The notes: a model not told the origin generated them from the letters alone. 64,000 nucleotides of DNA from an uncultured Centipeda sp. (GCA_905372865.1 CAJPQT010000003.1:1-64000), one strand, 5' to 3'. Shown: positions 1 to 9,469, counted from the first letter of the stretch. A program made the numbers and translations.

Positions 1-533
1 TCATGATGCCGTACGGCGACTATCTGAAATCCGTCTCCGAGTGGTACATCCAGCTGCTCGCCGAATCCCTCGGAAAGCAGTTCAACAAGGAGGGCAAGGA
101 GGTCTGCTACGGGCGCACTCCTGTCGTCGCCGTCGGCACGACCGATATGCACGCACAGACACAGCAGCACCAGGAGGGCAAGCTCAACAAGGTCGTGCAG
201 TTTATCCGCATTGATAAGTGGGCGGATGATCTCGCGATCCCGAATGTGTTCCCCGAGGTTCAGAAGCTCGCGGATGTTGCGGGTGTGACGATGGGCGCGG
301 CGCTCGAGGTGGCGCGTCAGTCGAATGCGGATGCGCTCGCGTCGAACAAGCGCTACAGTGCTGTGTTCGGGCTGCCGGAGCTGACCCCGTATCATCTCGG
401 CGAACTGCTCTACCTGCTCGCGATGTCCGTTGCCTACGAGGGCGAGCTCGCGGATGTGGATGCGTTCGATCAGCCGGGCGTAGAGGCGTACAAGCGCATC
501 ATGGGGCCGAAGCTTCAGGCGCTGAAGGGATAA
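1..533 (+). CDS. pgi: Glucose-6-phosphate isomerase, C-terminal part (5' end outside window)
   Basis: This is the last ~177 residues of the enzyme that interconverts glucose-6-phosphate and fructose-6-phosphate in the cytoplasm. The reading frame is open to the left edge, so the start lies outside the window. Family signs are the stretch SEWYIQLLAESLGKQ, then VGTTDMHAQ followed by a Glu-Gly, which corresponds to the GATDQHSQ region of Gram-positive-type isomerases, and the near-terminal QPGVEAYK typical of the family. It is followed by a hairpin and a terminator, so it probably ends its own transcription unit. Glycolytic and glycogen genes (enolase, glg operon) lie elsewhere in the window. 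Confidence 0.93.
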   Translation, partial: MMPYGDYLKSVSEWYIQLLAESLGKQFNKEGKEVCYGRTPVVAVGTTDMHAQTQQHQEGKLNKVVQFIRIDKWADDLAIPNVFPEVQKLADVAGVTMGAALEVARQSNADALASNKRYSAVFGLPELTPYHLGELLYLLAMSVAYEGELADVDAFDQPGVEAYKRIMGPKLQALKG

Positions 534-547
534 CTTGCGTGCCGCTG

Positions 548-590
548 CCGTGTGCAAGTCTCCCCCGTTTACGGGGGACTGCGTGTACGG
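548..590. repeat. Imperfect long hairpin after pgi
   Basis: A perfect CCCCCG/CGGGGG inner stem with a TTTA loop (562-577) is extended outward by an imperfect stem with bulges to about 548 and 590. No T-run follows directly. It lies between pgi and a separate terminator hairpin, so it may be a palindromic intergenic element and not the terminator itself. Function unknown. Confidence 0.5.
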
Positions 591-609
591 TGGCAGGGGC
601 GAAGGGAGA

Positions 610-651
610 GGCTGCTGTGCGAAGCGAAAACTTCGTGCAACAGCCCTTTTC
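610..651 (+). terminator. Rho-independent terminator of pgi
   Basis: A 15-bp stem with one mismatch, left arm 610-624 and right arm 631-645 (CTTCG then TGCAACAGCC), has loop CGAAAA and is followed by CCTTTT. The same stem family recurs at 9427 and 26815. Confidence 0.75.
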
Positions 652-671
652 TGTGTTTCGGGAGGGATCTT

Positions 672-1214
672 GTGATCGAACGGTGGAGCGCATCATTGCG
701 TGAGATCTCCATGCGGCAATGGGCACTTGGCGGGGCCGTTCTCTTGATCGCGGTGAGCGGTGCGTATCTTCTGTGGCCGGATGCGGAAGAGCCCGTTGTG
801 ATCGGGCAGAATGCATCCATAACGCCGTCGGATACGGAGATCGCAGGGCTCTCGGCGGCGGCAAAGCGCACGGCCCTGCGGAATCCGTTTTCGGCCGCGC
901 ATGAGCGGCGCGGCGAGATTCCTCCTGTCGGACAGACGGTAGAGCAAAAAGAACCAATGCCGCAGCCTCCCGCGTTTCCACAAACGCCGCCTGCGACAAG
1001 CACGGTTCCTCCTGCACCGCCGCCTCCGCCGCTGATCCTGCGCGGTGTGGTGCAGGCTGCAGACGGTTCGCGCATGGCCATACTTGCACGGGGCACGGAT
1101 GGTGCGGCGCTCGGCATTGGAGATGCGTGGCAGGGGTATACGCTCCGTGCACTCTCGGATACATCCGCGACACTGGACTCCGCAAACGGGACAATCACGC
1201 TGACAAGGGAGTAG
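672..1214 (+). CDS. PilP/GspC-like pilus or secretion assembly protein
   Basis: A 180-residue inner-membrane protein with one N-terminal transmembrane anchor (about residues 14-33), a proline-rich linker (PPAPPPPP around 110-118) and a C-terminal beta domain. That domain reads LRGVV..., ...GIGDAWQGYTL..., ...GTITL, the pattern of PilP/GspC periplasmic domains that contact secretins. The GTG at 672 is preferred because GGAGGG sits five bases upstream; an ATG at 711 is an alternative that begins just before the membrane segment. Six bases separate it from the secretin gene, so the two are cotranscribed and probably act together in type IV pilus or type II-like secretion. The assignment rests on architecture and neighbour; sequence similarity at this level is weak. 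Confidence 0.7.
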   Translation: MIERWSASLREISMRQWALGGAVLLIAVSGAYLLWPDAEEPVVIGQNASITPSDTEIAGLSAAAKRTALRNPFSAAHERRGEIPPVGQTVEQKEPMPQPPAFPQTPPATSTVPPAPPPPPLILRGVVQAADGSRMAILARGTDGAALGIGDAWQGYTLRALSDTSATLDSANGTITLTRE

Positions 1215-1220
1215 AACGAT

Positions 1221-2510
1221 ATGAAACGATGGCTGACGATGACGGCGCTTGTGGGGGTTCTGCTCCTTCCCGCGCCTGCCTTTGCCGCCGCCGTGACCAT
1301 TGACGTAACGAACGGCGATGTGCGCGCCGTCCTGCTCGCCGTCGCACGCATGGGCAATCTTCCGCTCATTGTCGATGACAGCGTGACAGGGACGGTGACC
1401 GCGCATCTGACGGGCGAGGGTGAGGAGGTGCTGCGTCTCGTCGCGGCTGCGCGCGGCATTCACATCGAGCGGCATGGAACGATTTTTATCGCACTTGCCT
1501 CCGAGGCGCGGGATGAGAATCGGCGTGTGCACACCTATGCTGTACGCTATGGGGACCCCGAGGAACTTGCACATGCGGCAAATTTATCCCTCACAGGTGA
1601 AGGAAAACGCGCAGTCGTGTCGAAAAATAACGAGGAGAGATGGAATGAGGGCTCAGATTCTGACTCCGGTACGCAGCGGCGTGTGCTCGTTGATCGGGCA
1701 ACGAATACGCTGCTCTTTTACGGAACAGAATCTGAGGCTATTGCCGTGCGCGAAATTATTGCTGCACTCGATGTCGTGCCGAAGCAGGTATCGCTCGAGG
1801 CGCATGTCGTCGCCGTTTCCAAGGAAGCGGCAAAGGAACTCGGCGTTGATTGGTCGTGGTCGGCGCTCCCCCAGTACCCGCGTGTGCAGCGCAATCCAAC
1901 GCGGGACTGGCAGATCGGTGAACGCAACGCAGGCACGGGCGGGACGAGCGGGCCGGGCATCATTCGATTCGGCAGGGGCCCGGAGGGAATCCCCTTCGAG
2001 TTCTACTACTCTGCGAGGATTCGCGCACTCATCACGGACGGCAAGGCCAAGATGCTCGCACGTCCGAACATCACGACCGTACAGGGGCATGAGGCGCTCA
2101 TCAACATCGGTGCGGAGGTTCCCGTACCGCGCACGGCGACCTCCAACAATGTTACGACGACGGGGATCGAGTACCGTGAGGCGGGGATTATCCTGCGCTA
2201 TACACCGCGCATCACAGCGGACGGCAGCATCGTGGCACGCGTGCATACAGAGGTCAGCACTCCTGTCTTTGTTGAGGACCTCAAGGCGTATCGCTTTCAG
2301 AAGCGGAGCGCGGATACCACCGTACGGCTCCGCAACGGTGAGACCATGGTGATCGGCGGCCTCATCGACAGCGATGAATCGCGCTCTCTTTCGAAGATTC
2401 CGTTCCTCGGTGACCTTCCCGTTCTCGGCGCATTTTTTCGTTCCGTACGGACGAGCAAGACCGAGACTGAACTCATGATCTTTCTCACAGCCCGTGTGCT
2501 GGACGAATGA
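1221..2510 (+). CDS. Secretin (PilQ/GspD family)
   Basis: A 429-residue outer-membrane channel subunit. It has a signal peptide (residues 1-22, ending AFA), an N-terminal STN/N0-like domain (about 25-95) and an N1-like domain, then the secretin homology domain from about 190 to the end. Recognisable secretin pieces are VSLEAHVVAVSKEAAKELG, LARPNITTVQGHEA, the VPVPRTATSNN gate region, and the terminal GGLIDSDESRSLSKIPFLGD followed by LPVLGAFF. It is shorter than classical PilQ/GspD (600-700 residues) because most repeated N domains are missing. Its presence implies an outer membrane. The partner just upstream is PilP/GspC-like. Whether it serves a pilus or a secretion system cannot be decided here; no ATPase or pilin gene is in view. 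Confidence 0.93.
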   Translation: MKRWLTMTALVGVLLLPAPAFAAAVTIDVTNGDVRAVLLAVARMGNLPLIVDDSVTGTVTAHLTGEGEEVLRLVAAARGIHIERHGTIFIALASEARDENRRVHTYAVRYGDPEELAHAANLSLTGEGKRAVVSKNNEERWNEGSDSDSGTQRRVLVDRATNTLLFYGTESEAIAVREIIAALDVVPKQVSLEAHVVAVSKEAAKELGVDWSWSALPQYPRVQRNPTRDWQIGERNAGTGGTSGPGIIRFGRGPEGIPFEFYYSARIRALITDGKAKMLARPNITTVQGHEALINIGAEVPVPRTATSNNVTTTGIEYREAGIILRYTPRITADGSIVARVHTEVSTPVFVEDLKAYRFQKRSADTTVRLRNGETMVIGGLIDSDESRSLSKIPFLGDLPVLGAFFRSVRTSKTETELMIFLTARVLDE

Positions 2511-2587
2511 TAAAAGAAGCACGGATCGAATACCCATCGTCAGTGCTTCCTACAATTGCAGGATGCAATGGAAAAGAGGAGATGTCA

Positions 2588-3259
2588 GTGGCAATCAGGA
2601 TATTACTTGCGGACGATCACGCCCTGCTCCGGCAGGGGATCAAGCGTGTGCTGAACTTCGAGGATGATCTCGAGGTGGTCGGCGAAGCGGAGGATGGGCA
2701 GGAAGCCCTCGCGCGTACACTTATGCTGAAGCCCGACATCCTGCTTCTCGACATCAATATGCCGGGGCTGACGGGGCTCGATGTCACCAAACAGCTGAAA
2801 CAGGCGCGCGCGCGGACAAAGATCATCGCACTCACGATCCACGACAGCGACAACTACGTTCTTGAACTTCTAAAGAACGGTGCGCTGGGCTACCTGCTGA
2901 AGGATGTGGAGCCCAATGTCCTCATCAAGGCGATCCACATGGTGAACGAGGGCAACCCGTTCGTCTATCCAAAGCTCGCGGAACGCCTCTTCGGCAGCAC
3001 GGCGGTCTACGGTGACGTGAGCCGCATGGCAAAGGAGATCTGGGATGAGAGCCGTGGAGAACGCCTCACACCGCGCGAGATGGATGTGCTCGGCTGCATC
3101 GCAAAGGGCCTCTCGAATCAGGACATCGGCAAGGCGCTCGGCCTCAGCGAAAAGACCGTCAAGAACCACCTCACGAGCATCTTCCACAAGCTCAAGGTCA
3201 ATGACCGCACACAGGCACTCGTCTATGTACTCAAGAACAAGATTGTAACATTGGAATAA
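2588..3259 (+). CDS. NarL/FixJ (LuxR-type) response regulator
   Basis: A 223-residue two-component regulator. The receiver domain (1-120) has the acidic pair D9-D10 and a phospho-acceptor D55 in LLLDINMPG; the switch Thr and Lys follow in ALTIHDS and YLLKD. The LuxR-type helix-turn-helix (about 160-215) reads LTPREMDVLGCIAKGLSNQD and then KTVKNHLTSIF. The GTG at 2588 is chosen because AGAGGAG ends six bases before it; the ATG at 2582 directly abuts this motif. No sensor kinase lies next to it, so its signal is unknown. It starts about 80 bp after the secretin gene and could regulate or be cotranscribed with it. The closest general type is DegU/ComA-like. Confidence 0.92.
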   Translation: MAIRILLADDHALLRQGIKRVLNFEDDLEVVGEAEDGQEALARTLMLKPDILLLDINMPGLTGLDVTKQLKQARARTKIIALTIHDSDNYVLELLKNGALGYLLKDVEPNVLIKAIHMVNEGNPFVYPKLAERLFGSTAVYGDVSRMAKEIWDESRGERLTPREMDVLGCIAKGLSNQDIGKALGLSEKTVKNHLTSIFHKLKVNDRTQALVYVLKNKIVTLE

Positions 3260-3269
3260 GAAACAAAGC

Positions 3270-3305
3270 GGCTCGCACAATGATGGTGCGAGCCCTTTCT
3301 TTTGC
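3270..3305 (+). terminator. Terminator after response regulator
   Basis: Perfect 9-bp stem GGCTCGCAC (3270-3278) / GTGCGAGCC (3286-3294), followed by CTTTCTTTT. Confidence 0.85.
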
Positions 3306-3339
3306 CGCGCTTCATCGATGTGCCTCGTGGATTTCAGCC

Positions 3340-3368
3340 TTGACAATATCTTTTTTGTTACATAATAT
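3340..3368 (+). promoter_or_regulatory. Sigma-70 type promoter of Rpn-family gene
   Basis: TTGACA (3340-3345), 17-bp spacer, TAATAT (3363-3368), about 30 bp before the start codon of the next gene. Confidence 0.8.
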
Positions 3369-3397
3369 GGTAATAGCAGAGGAAATGAGGGAGATTC

Positions 3398-4255
3398 ATG
3401 AGTATCATCAAGAAAGAAGTGCGGGCTGAATACATTGCCCTGATCCAAAAACTTCGTCTCATTGATGACACGTTTTTCAATGCCTGTTTCGATAACAACA
3501 TTGAGGGAATGCAGCTCCTGCTTCGGATCTTTCTTGCACGTGACGACCTGACGGTAAAACGTGTAGTCACGCAGCAAAGCGCAGACAATCTCTACGGGCG
3601 CGGCGTGCGCTTCGATGTGCTGGCGGAGGACAGCGAGGGAAAACTTTACGACTGTGAAGTTCAGCGGGCAAATGAGGGAGCGATTGCGCGTCGGGCACGG
3701 TATAACAGTGCGATGCTGGATACGCGTGAGCTGCCCAAAGGCATGGAGTTCTCGGAGCTGCCTGAGACGTGGGTCATTTTCATCACGGAGAATGATATAT
3801 ACGGAGCAGGGCATCCACTCTACCATGTGGAACGGATTGTCCGGGAACTGCAGCGACCTTTTGATGACGGCGCGCATATCCTCTATGTGAACGGAACGAA
3901 TCGTGCGGATACACCGCTTGGGCGTTTGATGCAGGACTTTTTCTGTGAGCATCCGGAGCGAATGAATTATAAGGAACTTGCCGAAAGGGCAGACTATTTT
4001 AAGGCAGAAGCGGAGGGGGTTAATGTCATGTGCGAACTGATGGAAAAATTTGGTGAGAAGAAGATGGAAGAGGGGCGCGAAGCCGGACGTGCTGAAGGAC
4101 GTATGGAAGGGCGTATGGAAGGACGTATGGAATCGGCGCGTGCAACAGCTGCGGCTCTGATTGCCCTGGGAAAGCTGACGGTTGCGCAGATTGCCGCAGC
4201 GACCCAACTCCCGACGGAAGAGGTGGAGCGGCTTGCATCTGTAAGTGGAGCGTAA
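3398..4255 (+). CDS. Rpn-family PD-(D/E)XK nuclease / transposase-like protein
   Basis: A 285-residue protein of the family annotated as PD-(D/E)XK nuclease family transposase or Rpn recombination-promoting nuclease. The nuclease core is visible as FDV (D73) and the following CEVQR, giving E87-x-Q89 in place of the usual ExK, as is common in this family. The C-terminal third is charged and includes a short in-frame repeat GRMEGRMEGRME (about 228-240), preceded by the related EGREAGRAE, within a predicted coiled-coil-like stretch. The start has GGGAG upstream and a perfect-spaced promoter. It is a single gene with its own promoter, with no inverted repeats or partner transposase nearby. Family members are multi-copy in many anaerobes; Rpn proteins are reported to be endonucleases that stimulate recombination, and some take part in phage defence. 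Activity here is inferred. Confidence 0.85.
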   Translation: MSIIKKEVRAEYIALIQKLRLIDDTFFNACFDNNIEGMQLLLRIFLARDDLTVKRVVTQQSADNLYGRGVRFDVLAEDSEGKLYDCEVQRANEGAIARRARYNSAMLDTRELPKGMEFSELPETWVIFITENDIYGAGHPLYHVERIVRELQRPFDDGAHILYVNGTNRADTPLGRLMQDFFCEHPERMNYKELAERADYFKAEAEGVNVMCELMEKFGEKKMEEGREAGRAEGRMEGRMEGRMESARATAAALIALGKLTVAQIAAATQLPTEEVERLASVSGA

Positions 4256-4275
4256 GCTGTGAAAAAAATTATCAT

Positions 4276-4304
4276 TTGTCGCTCTACATGGAACGTGCTA
4301 TAAT
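4276..4304 (+). promoter_or_regulatory. Promoter of ZIP transporter gene
   Basis: TTGTCG (4276-4281), 17-bp spacer, consensus TATAAT (4299-4304). Transcription would begin near 4311, which supports the ATG at 4327 as the true start. Confidence 0.75.
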
Positions 4305-4326
4305 ATCCGGCATAGAGGTGAAATAT

Positions 4327-5106
4327 ATGCTGGAAATTTTCCAGGGATTGATGATTCCCTTCATCGGCACGGCACTCGGTGCGGGCTGCGTGTTCTTCCT
4401 CAAGGGGGCGCTGAATCGCGGCGTGCAGCGTGGACTGACGGGGTTTGCTGCGGGCGTGATGGTGGCGGCGTCGATTTGGAGTTTGCTGATCCCTGCGATG
4501 GAGGGTGCCTCCGATCTGGGAGAACTCGCGTTTATCCCTGCGGTTGCAGGCTTTTGGGCGGGGACACTCTTTCTGCTCGCACTCGATCACATCATTCCGC
4601 ATCTGCACATGAATGCCCAGAAGGCGGAAGGGCCGCACAGCCGTCTCTCGCGGACGACGATGCTCGTGCTCGCCGTGACGCTCCACAACATCCCCGAGGG
4701 GATGGCAGTCGGTGCGATCTACGCGGGGTGGCTGAGCGGCAGCGAGAGCATTACGCTCGGCGCGGCGCTCGCACTCTCGCTCGGCATAGCGATTCAGAAT
4801 TTCCCCGAGGGCGCGATCATCTCCATGCCGCTGCGTGCGGCGGGGATGGGGAAGTGGCGCGCATTCGGCGGCGGCGTGCTCTCGGGGGCGGTCGAGCCGA
4901 TCGGCGGTGCGCTCACGATCCTCGCGACGGCATTCATCGTGCCGATCCTGCCCTATGCGCTCGCATTTGCGGCGGGGGCCATGCTCTACGTCGTGGTGGA
5001 GGAGCTCATCCCGGAGATGAGTGAGGGCCCGCACTCGGATATTGGCGTTGTCTCATTTGCAGCAGGGTTTTCGCTGATGATGATGCTGGATGTGGCACTT
5101 GGATGA
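4327..5106 (+). CDS. ZIP family divalent metal transporter
   Basis: A 259-residue inner-membrane transporter with about eight transmembrane segments, likely importing zinc or another divalent metal. The two hallmark metal-site helices are clear: LHNIPEGMAVG (about residues 118-128) and QNFPEGAIISMPLRA (about 157-171), as in the GufA/ZupT branch. A short loop with a His-containing stretch (DHIIPHLHMN) lies before them. The ATG at 4327 has AGAGGTG upstream and lies downstream of the promoter. It is monocistronic, ending in a strong bidirectional terminator. The metal cannot be told from sequence, and no Zur-type operator was obvious. Confidence 0.92.
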   Translation: MLEIFQGLMIPFIGTALGAGCVFFLKGALNRGVQRGLTGFAAGVMVAASIWSLLIPAMEGASDLGELAFIPAVAGFWAGTLFLLALDHIIPHLHMNAQKAEGPHSRLSRTTMLVLAVTLHNIPEGMAVGAIYAGWLSGSESITLGAALALSLGIAIQNFPEGAIISMPLRAAGMGKWRAFGGGVLSGAVEPIGGALTILATAFIVPILPYALAFAAGAMLYVVVEELIPEMSEGPHSDIGVVSFAAGFSLMMMLDVALG

Positions 5107-5118
5107 ATTGAGAAAGAA

Positions 5119-5152
5119 AAAGAGCCGTTGGCAGTGCCACACGGCTCTTTTT
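5119..5152. terminator. Bidirectional terminator
   Basis: 10-bp stem AAAGAGCCGT (5119-5128) / ACGGCTCTTT (5141-5150) followed by TT. The A-rich left flank gives a U-tract on the minus strand too, so it can end transcripts from either side. Confidence 0.85.
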
Positions 5153-5348
5153 CCTGGAAAGGGATGCGCGCAGGTCGGGAAAAACCTGCGGCTTGAGAAA
5201 TGGGATGTAAGGGTTATCTGCCTTACAATGAGGAACGCAGGGAAACGTTCCTTAGAGGGATGATCAACGGGGAAAATGTCGGGGAGGACGTTTGTGGTTC
5301 TCCGTTGACATCTGTATTGTATCATATTTTTTTTGAAAATTTTGTAAC
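5153..5348 (-). ncRNA. Candidate structured RNA between ZIP gene and eno
   Basis: The ~490-bp gap before enolase holds no convincing gene but has a run of hairpins: 5169-5190 (7-bp stem CGCAGGT), 5206-5227 (7-bp stem TGTAAGG), 5231-5252 (7-bp stem AGGAACG), and 5264-5308 (TCAACGG/CCGTTGA closing an inner AATGTC/GACGTT stem). The first two have 8-base loops, and the third has an 8-base loop over the GGAACG stem. On the minus strand a plausible promoter GTTACA-16-TATGAT (5321-5348) precedes them, and the 5119-5152 hairpin would terminate a transcript of about 195 nt. On the plus strand the loops repeat GGGAAA, a GGA-in-loop pattern. I do not recognise a known RNA family, and the strand is inferred. 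Confidence 0.4.
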
Positions 5349-5451
5349 CCAAGTCACACAATATAGAAAAAGATATACTAATAATAAATTTTTGCCGATT
5401 TTTTTCGTGCATCCGGGAGAGTGACAGACCTCTGAAAAAATTCTTAATAAA

Positions 5452-5467
5452 GTCAATGATAATTGAC
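5452..5467. promoter_or_regulatory. Palindrome upstream of eno promoter (possible operator)
   Basis: Perfect inverted repeat GTCAAT-GATA-ATTGAC, ending 19 bp before the eno -35 box. The regulator is unknown. Confidence 0.45.
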
Positions 5468-5486
5468 GTTGCTCACAGCTCGCGCA

Positions 5487-5515
5487 TTGCTTTTTCCTGA
5501 GAAAAAACGTATAAT
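5487..5515 (+). promoter_or_regulatory. Promoter of eno
   Basis: TTGCTT (5487-5492), 17-bp spacer, TATAAT (5510-5515). This predicts a leader of about 75 nt before the enolase start. Confidence 0.8.
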
Positions 5516-5584
5516 GATTGAGAAGGAGAATACGCAGGTGTGATTTGCGTATTCGGAGGGGATGCTCCCTTTGTTTGGTGATGA

Positions 5585-6901
<1,317 letters not shown>

Positions 6902-6918
6902 GCTCTTCCGTTACGGAT

Positions 6919-6950
6919 GAAAAATCCCCCGCTGCGGCGGGGGATTTTTG
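6919..6950 (+). terminator. Terminator of eno
   Basis: A-rich arm then TCCCCCGC and complementary GCGGGGGA followed by TTTTT. The convergent nitroreductase gene ends just downstream, and the hairpin could serve both. Confidence 0.9.
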
Positions 6951-6964
6951 TATGAAATGAGAGA

Positions 6965-7477
6965 CTACAGCACCTCTACGATTTCCACTGCAGCTTTGCG
7001 CTGCGGATGGCGCGGGGAGGGGATGCCCTTTTCGGTCGGGTAGCCGATGGGGAAGATGGCGATGAGGTCGTAGTCTGCCATCTGAGGGAATGTCTCTTTG
7101 AGTTTGGGCGCGTCGAAATGTCCGACCCATGTTGAGCGAAGGCCTTCGTTGTGAATGGCGAGCATGATGTGGGTCGCGACGATGGCGGCATCCACATCGG
7201 CAAAGTTGCGTCCGTCGTACTGCCGTACCCATGCGTCCTCGTTCTTTCCGCCGACGACAAGAAAGACACCCGCGCCGAAGGTATAGCTCGTCGTCTCCGC
7301 GAGCTTTGTCCGTGCCTCAGGGCTCTCGACCGCCCAGATCTTGAACGGCTGTTTGTTGACGGCGGTCGGCGCAAGGCGCGCCGCTTCGAAGATGCGGTCC
7401 AAGGCTTCGTGCGGGATATCCCTGTCCGAGAGGGAACGACAGGAGAAACGCTCGCGAATGAGTTCGTTGAATTCCAT
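6965..7477 (-). CDS. Nitroreductase family FMN-dependent oxidoreductase
   Basis: A 170-residue cytoplasmic flavoprotein of the nitroreductase superfamily. Typical segments are the FMN-phosphate-binding RFSCRSLSDRDIP near residue 10, AARLAPTAVNKQPFKIW (about 33-49), the central DVDAAIVATHIMLAIHNEGL with the G-L-R-S-TWVG helix, and the C-terminal IGYPTE. Length fits the short NfsA/YdjA-like forms. The ATG at 7477 has AAAGGAGG seven bases upstream. It is convergent with eno and divergent from the peptidase gene. The natural substrate is not predictable; such enzymes reduce nitroaromatics, quinones or flavins with NAD(P)H. Confidence 0.92.
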   Translation of the reverse strand: MEFNELIRERFSCRSLSDRDIPHEALDRIFEAARLAPTAVNKQPFKIWAVESPEARTKLAETTSYTFGAGVFLVVGGKNEDAWVRQYDGRNFADVDAAIVATHIMLAIHNEGLRSTWVGHFDAPKLKETFPQMADYDLIAIFPIGYPTEKGIPSPRHPQRKAAVEIVEVL

Positions 7478-7596
7478 AACATTGCCTCCTTTATGCTGAT
7501 ATGCTTATTATATCACACAGTACACAGAAAAATCTTTCAGCATAAAATAAGAAAGGTATGCTATGATAACAAACAAAATAACGGAGGATGAGGCGG

Positions 7597-9420
7597 ATGA
7601 TGCGAAAGAAATTATGTGCGGTATTTGCCGCACTTACGATAACGGCAGGTATCGTTTTCCCGCCTGCGCGCGCAGAGGCGATTGATGCGTGGGGGATTGC
7701 GGCACAGGCGCTCGGCGTGCTCGGCGCGTACCACTCGGCGCTCGGTGCGGTGCTCGCGCTCGGCAACGATGTCCATGCGCAGGTGCAGAGCGAGCGGCAG
7801 GATATTGCTGAGAACGGGCGTGCACACAATGCGAATGATGTCCTTTTGGTGGACAGGATTATGGAGCGGCTCGTGCGGGACGGCGACTACGTGCTCCGCG
7901 TGAACTCGCTGCCCTTTACATGGGCGGTGACTGACAGCTCCGTCTTCAATGCCGCCTGTTACCCGACGGACTATGTGAGCATCAACCGCGGGCTTGTCCG
8001 CGGTCTCGGCGGAAATGTGGACGAGCTTGCCGCCGTGCTCGGGCACGAGATGACGCACGGCATTCGCCAGCACAGCGCGCACAACTACGCGAAGGCGGCG
8101 GCGCAGTTCTACGGGCTGAGCTTTCTCAACATGAATTTTGGTCTGATGGACTGGAACAAGCTCAATGCGCTCGTAGGCTACTCTGTGGCGAAGAATGTCA
8201 CGCTCCCCACGGAGTACGAGGCGGACGAGGGGGGCTTCCGCATCATGACCAGTGCGGGGTTCAACCCCGGCGGCGGGGCAGCGGCAATGGCGCGCATGGG
8301 CTACTATCTGACGTATGTGACGCAGGATCTCGCGGAGTATCAAGACCCGACGCAGAAGGATCTGCCGCAGGATGATTTCTCCGATCATCCCGCGACGGAG
8401 CGGCGCGAGACAAAGCTCGCGGAATTCATGACAGACTACAGTGCGGGTCATGTGACGGTGCGCGACTGCAAGACGGTCTGCATCGACGGGACACCGCTTC
8501 TCACGGTGACATGGACGGATGAGGACTACGACAACAGCCCCGAGAATGCGTACCTCGTCGCAGGTGCGCTCGCCCGTGCCTTTCATGACTACGACCGTGC
8601 GGAGGACTGGCACATCGACCTGACACGGGACGGCGGCGCGACGCTCGGTGGCGATCCGCGTGTCAATGAACTGCTCGTGTATTTCCTCGCAAAGGAGCGG
8701 GCAGGGGAACGGCTGGTTTCACTCGTGCGCGACGCATACGCGAGCGAGGCGGGAAGCGGTGCACGGGAGAAGCTGCGTGCTGTTGAGAAATCACGCGCGG
8801 AGGCACACGCGGCAGAGCGTGCCGAGGTGGAACATGCCGAAGCAAAGGCGATCAAGAAGATCCGTGAGAACAGTGATGCGTACAGCGACTACGGGGACAG
8901 CACGCGAGCACTCGCACTGATGGAGCGCGTCTTTGCCGCACAGAACAATGACAGCCCTGCGCTCAGCCATGTGATCCGTGCACGCGCATACGCGGTGCGC
9001 GGAGATGCCGTACGGGCGATCGCCGATGCGGACAAGGGAGTTGCGGACGATCCAAAGGATGTCTATACATGGCTGAACCGCTCGGATGTGCGCCGCATGC
9101 TTGGAGACCGTGAGGGGGCGCTTGCCGATGCACGCAAGGCGATCGAAATCGATGCAAAAAATCCCTACGGCTATCTGATCGCCGCAGAACTGTATGACGA
9201 GATGGAAAATGCGGCAGAGGCGCAGGAGTACTATAGAAAACTTTATTCCGTCGAGCCGAAAGCTCTTGAGCGCATCCCCAACGCATATCTGGAATCCGTG
9301 GACAAGCGTGCCTATGAAAAGCGGATGAAGGACCAGGCGAAGGAACGCGAGGCGCGTGAGAAGGAAATACGCGAGAAACTGCAGGAAAAAAGCCGTCCTG
9401 CGGACGGCAATACGAAGTGA
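7597..9420 (+). CDS. Exported M48-family zinc metallopeptidase with TPR repeats
   Basis: A 607-residue protein with an N-terminal signal peptide (about 1-27, ending ARAEA). The peptidase motif GHEMTH supplies H150, E151 and H154, and the third zinc ligand is the Glu in EYEADEGGF (about 205-210), as in BepA/LoiP-type M48 proteases of the periplasm. After a charged, Ala/Glu-rich helical stretch (about 385-425), TPR-like repeats run from about 430 to 550, followed by a basic coiled tail. The BepA-like order of peptidase then TPRs suggests outer-membrane protein quality control in a diderm cell; that role is inferred. Starts at 7588, 7597 and 7600 are possible; 7597 has GGAGG nine bases upstream. 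Confidence 0.9.
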   Translation: MMRKKLCAVFAALTITAGIVFPPARAEAIDAWGIAAQALGVLGAYHSALGAVLALGNDVHAQVQSERQDIAENGRAHNANDVLLVDRIMERLVRDGDYVLRVNSLPFTWAVTDSSVFNAACYPTDYVSINRGLVRGLGGNVDELAAVLGHEMTHGIRQHSAHNYAKAAAQFYGLSFLNMNFGLMDWNKLNALVGYSVAKNVTLPTEYEADEGGFRIMTSAGFNPGGGAAAMARMGYYLTYVTQDLAEYQDPTQKDLPQDDFSDHPATERRETKLAEFMTDYSAGHVTVRDCKTVCIDGTPLLTVTWTDEDYDNSPENAYLVAGALARAFHDYDRAEDWHIDLTRDGGATLGGDPRVNELLVYFLAKERAGERLVSLVRDAYASEAGSGAREKLRAVEKSRAEAHAAERAEVEHAEAKAIKKIRENSDAYSDYGDSTRALALMERVFAAQNNDSPALSHVIRARAYAVRGDAVRAIADADKGVADDPKDVYTWLNRSDVRRMLGDREGALADARKAIEIDAKNPYGYLIAAELYDEMENAAEAQEYYRKLYSVEPKALERIPNAYLESVDKRAYEKRMKDQAKEREAREKEIREKLQEKSRPADGNTK

Positions 9421-9426
9421 AGAAGT

Positions 9427-9462
9427 GGCTGTTGCACGAAAAAATGTGCAGCAGCTCTTTTT
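9427..9462 (+). terminator. Terminator of M48 peptidase gene
   Basis: GGCTGTTGCAC pairs imperfectly with GTGCAGCAGC across an A-rich loop and is followed by TCTTTTTT. It shares its stem sequence with the hairpins at 610 and 26815. Confidence 0.75.
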
Positions 9463-9469
9463 TCGTCTG

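Noticed and set aside
552..671. Upstream N-terminal extension of the PilP-like protein from an ATG at 552
   Set aside because: It would be translated through two hairpins including the pgi terminator; the GTG at 672 has a proper ribosome binding site.
4077..4130. Repeat in the Rpn gene as a possible CRISPR-like or VNTR locus
   Set aside because: Units are short, in frame and protein-coding; there are no spacers.
5281..5420. Open frames spanning the AT-rich gap before eno
   Set aside because: They lie in the hairpin array and promoter region, lack ribosome binding sites and resemble no protein.
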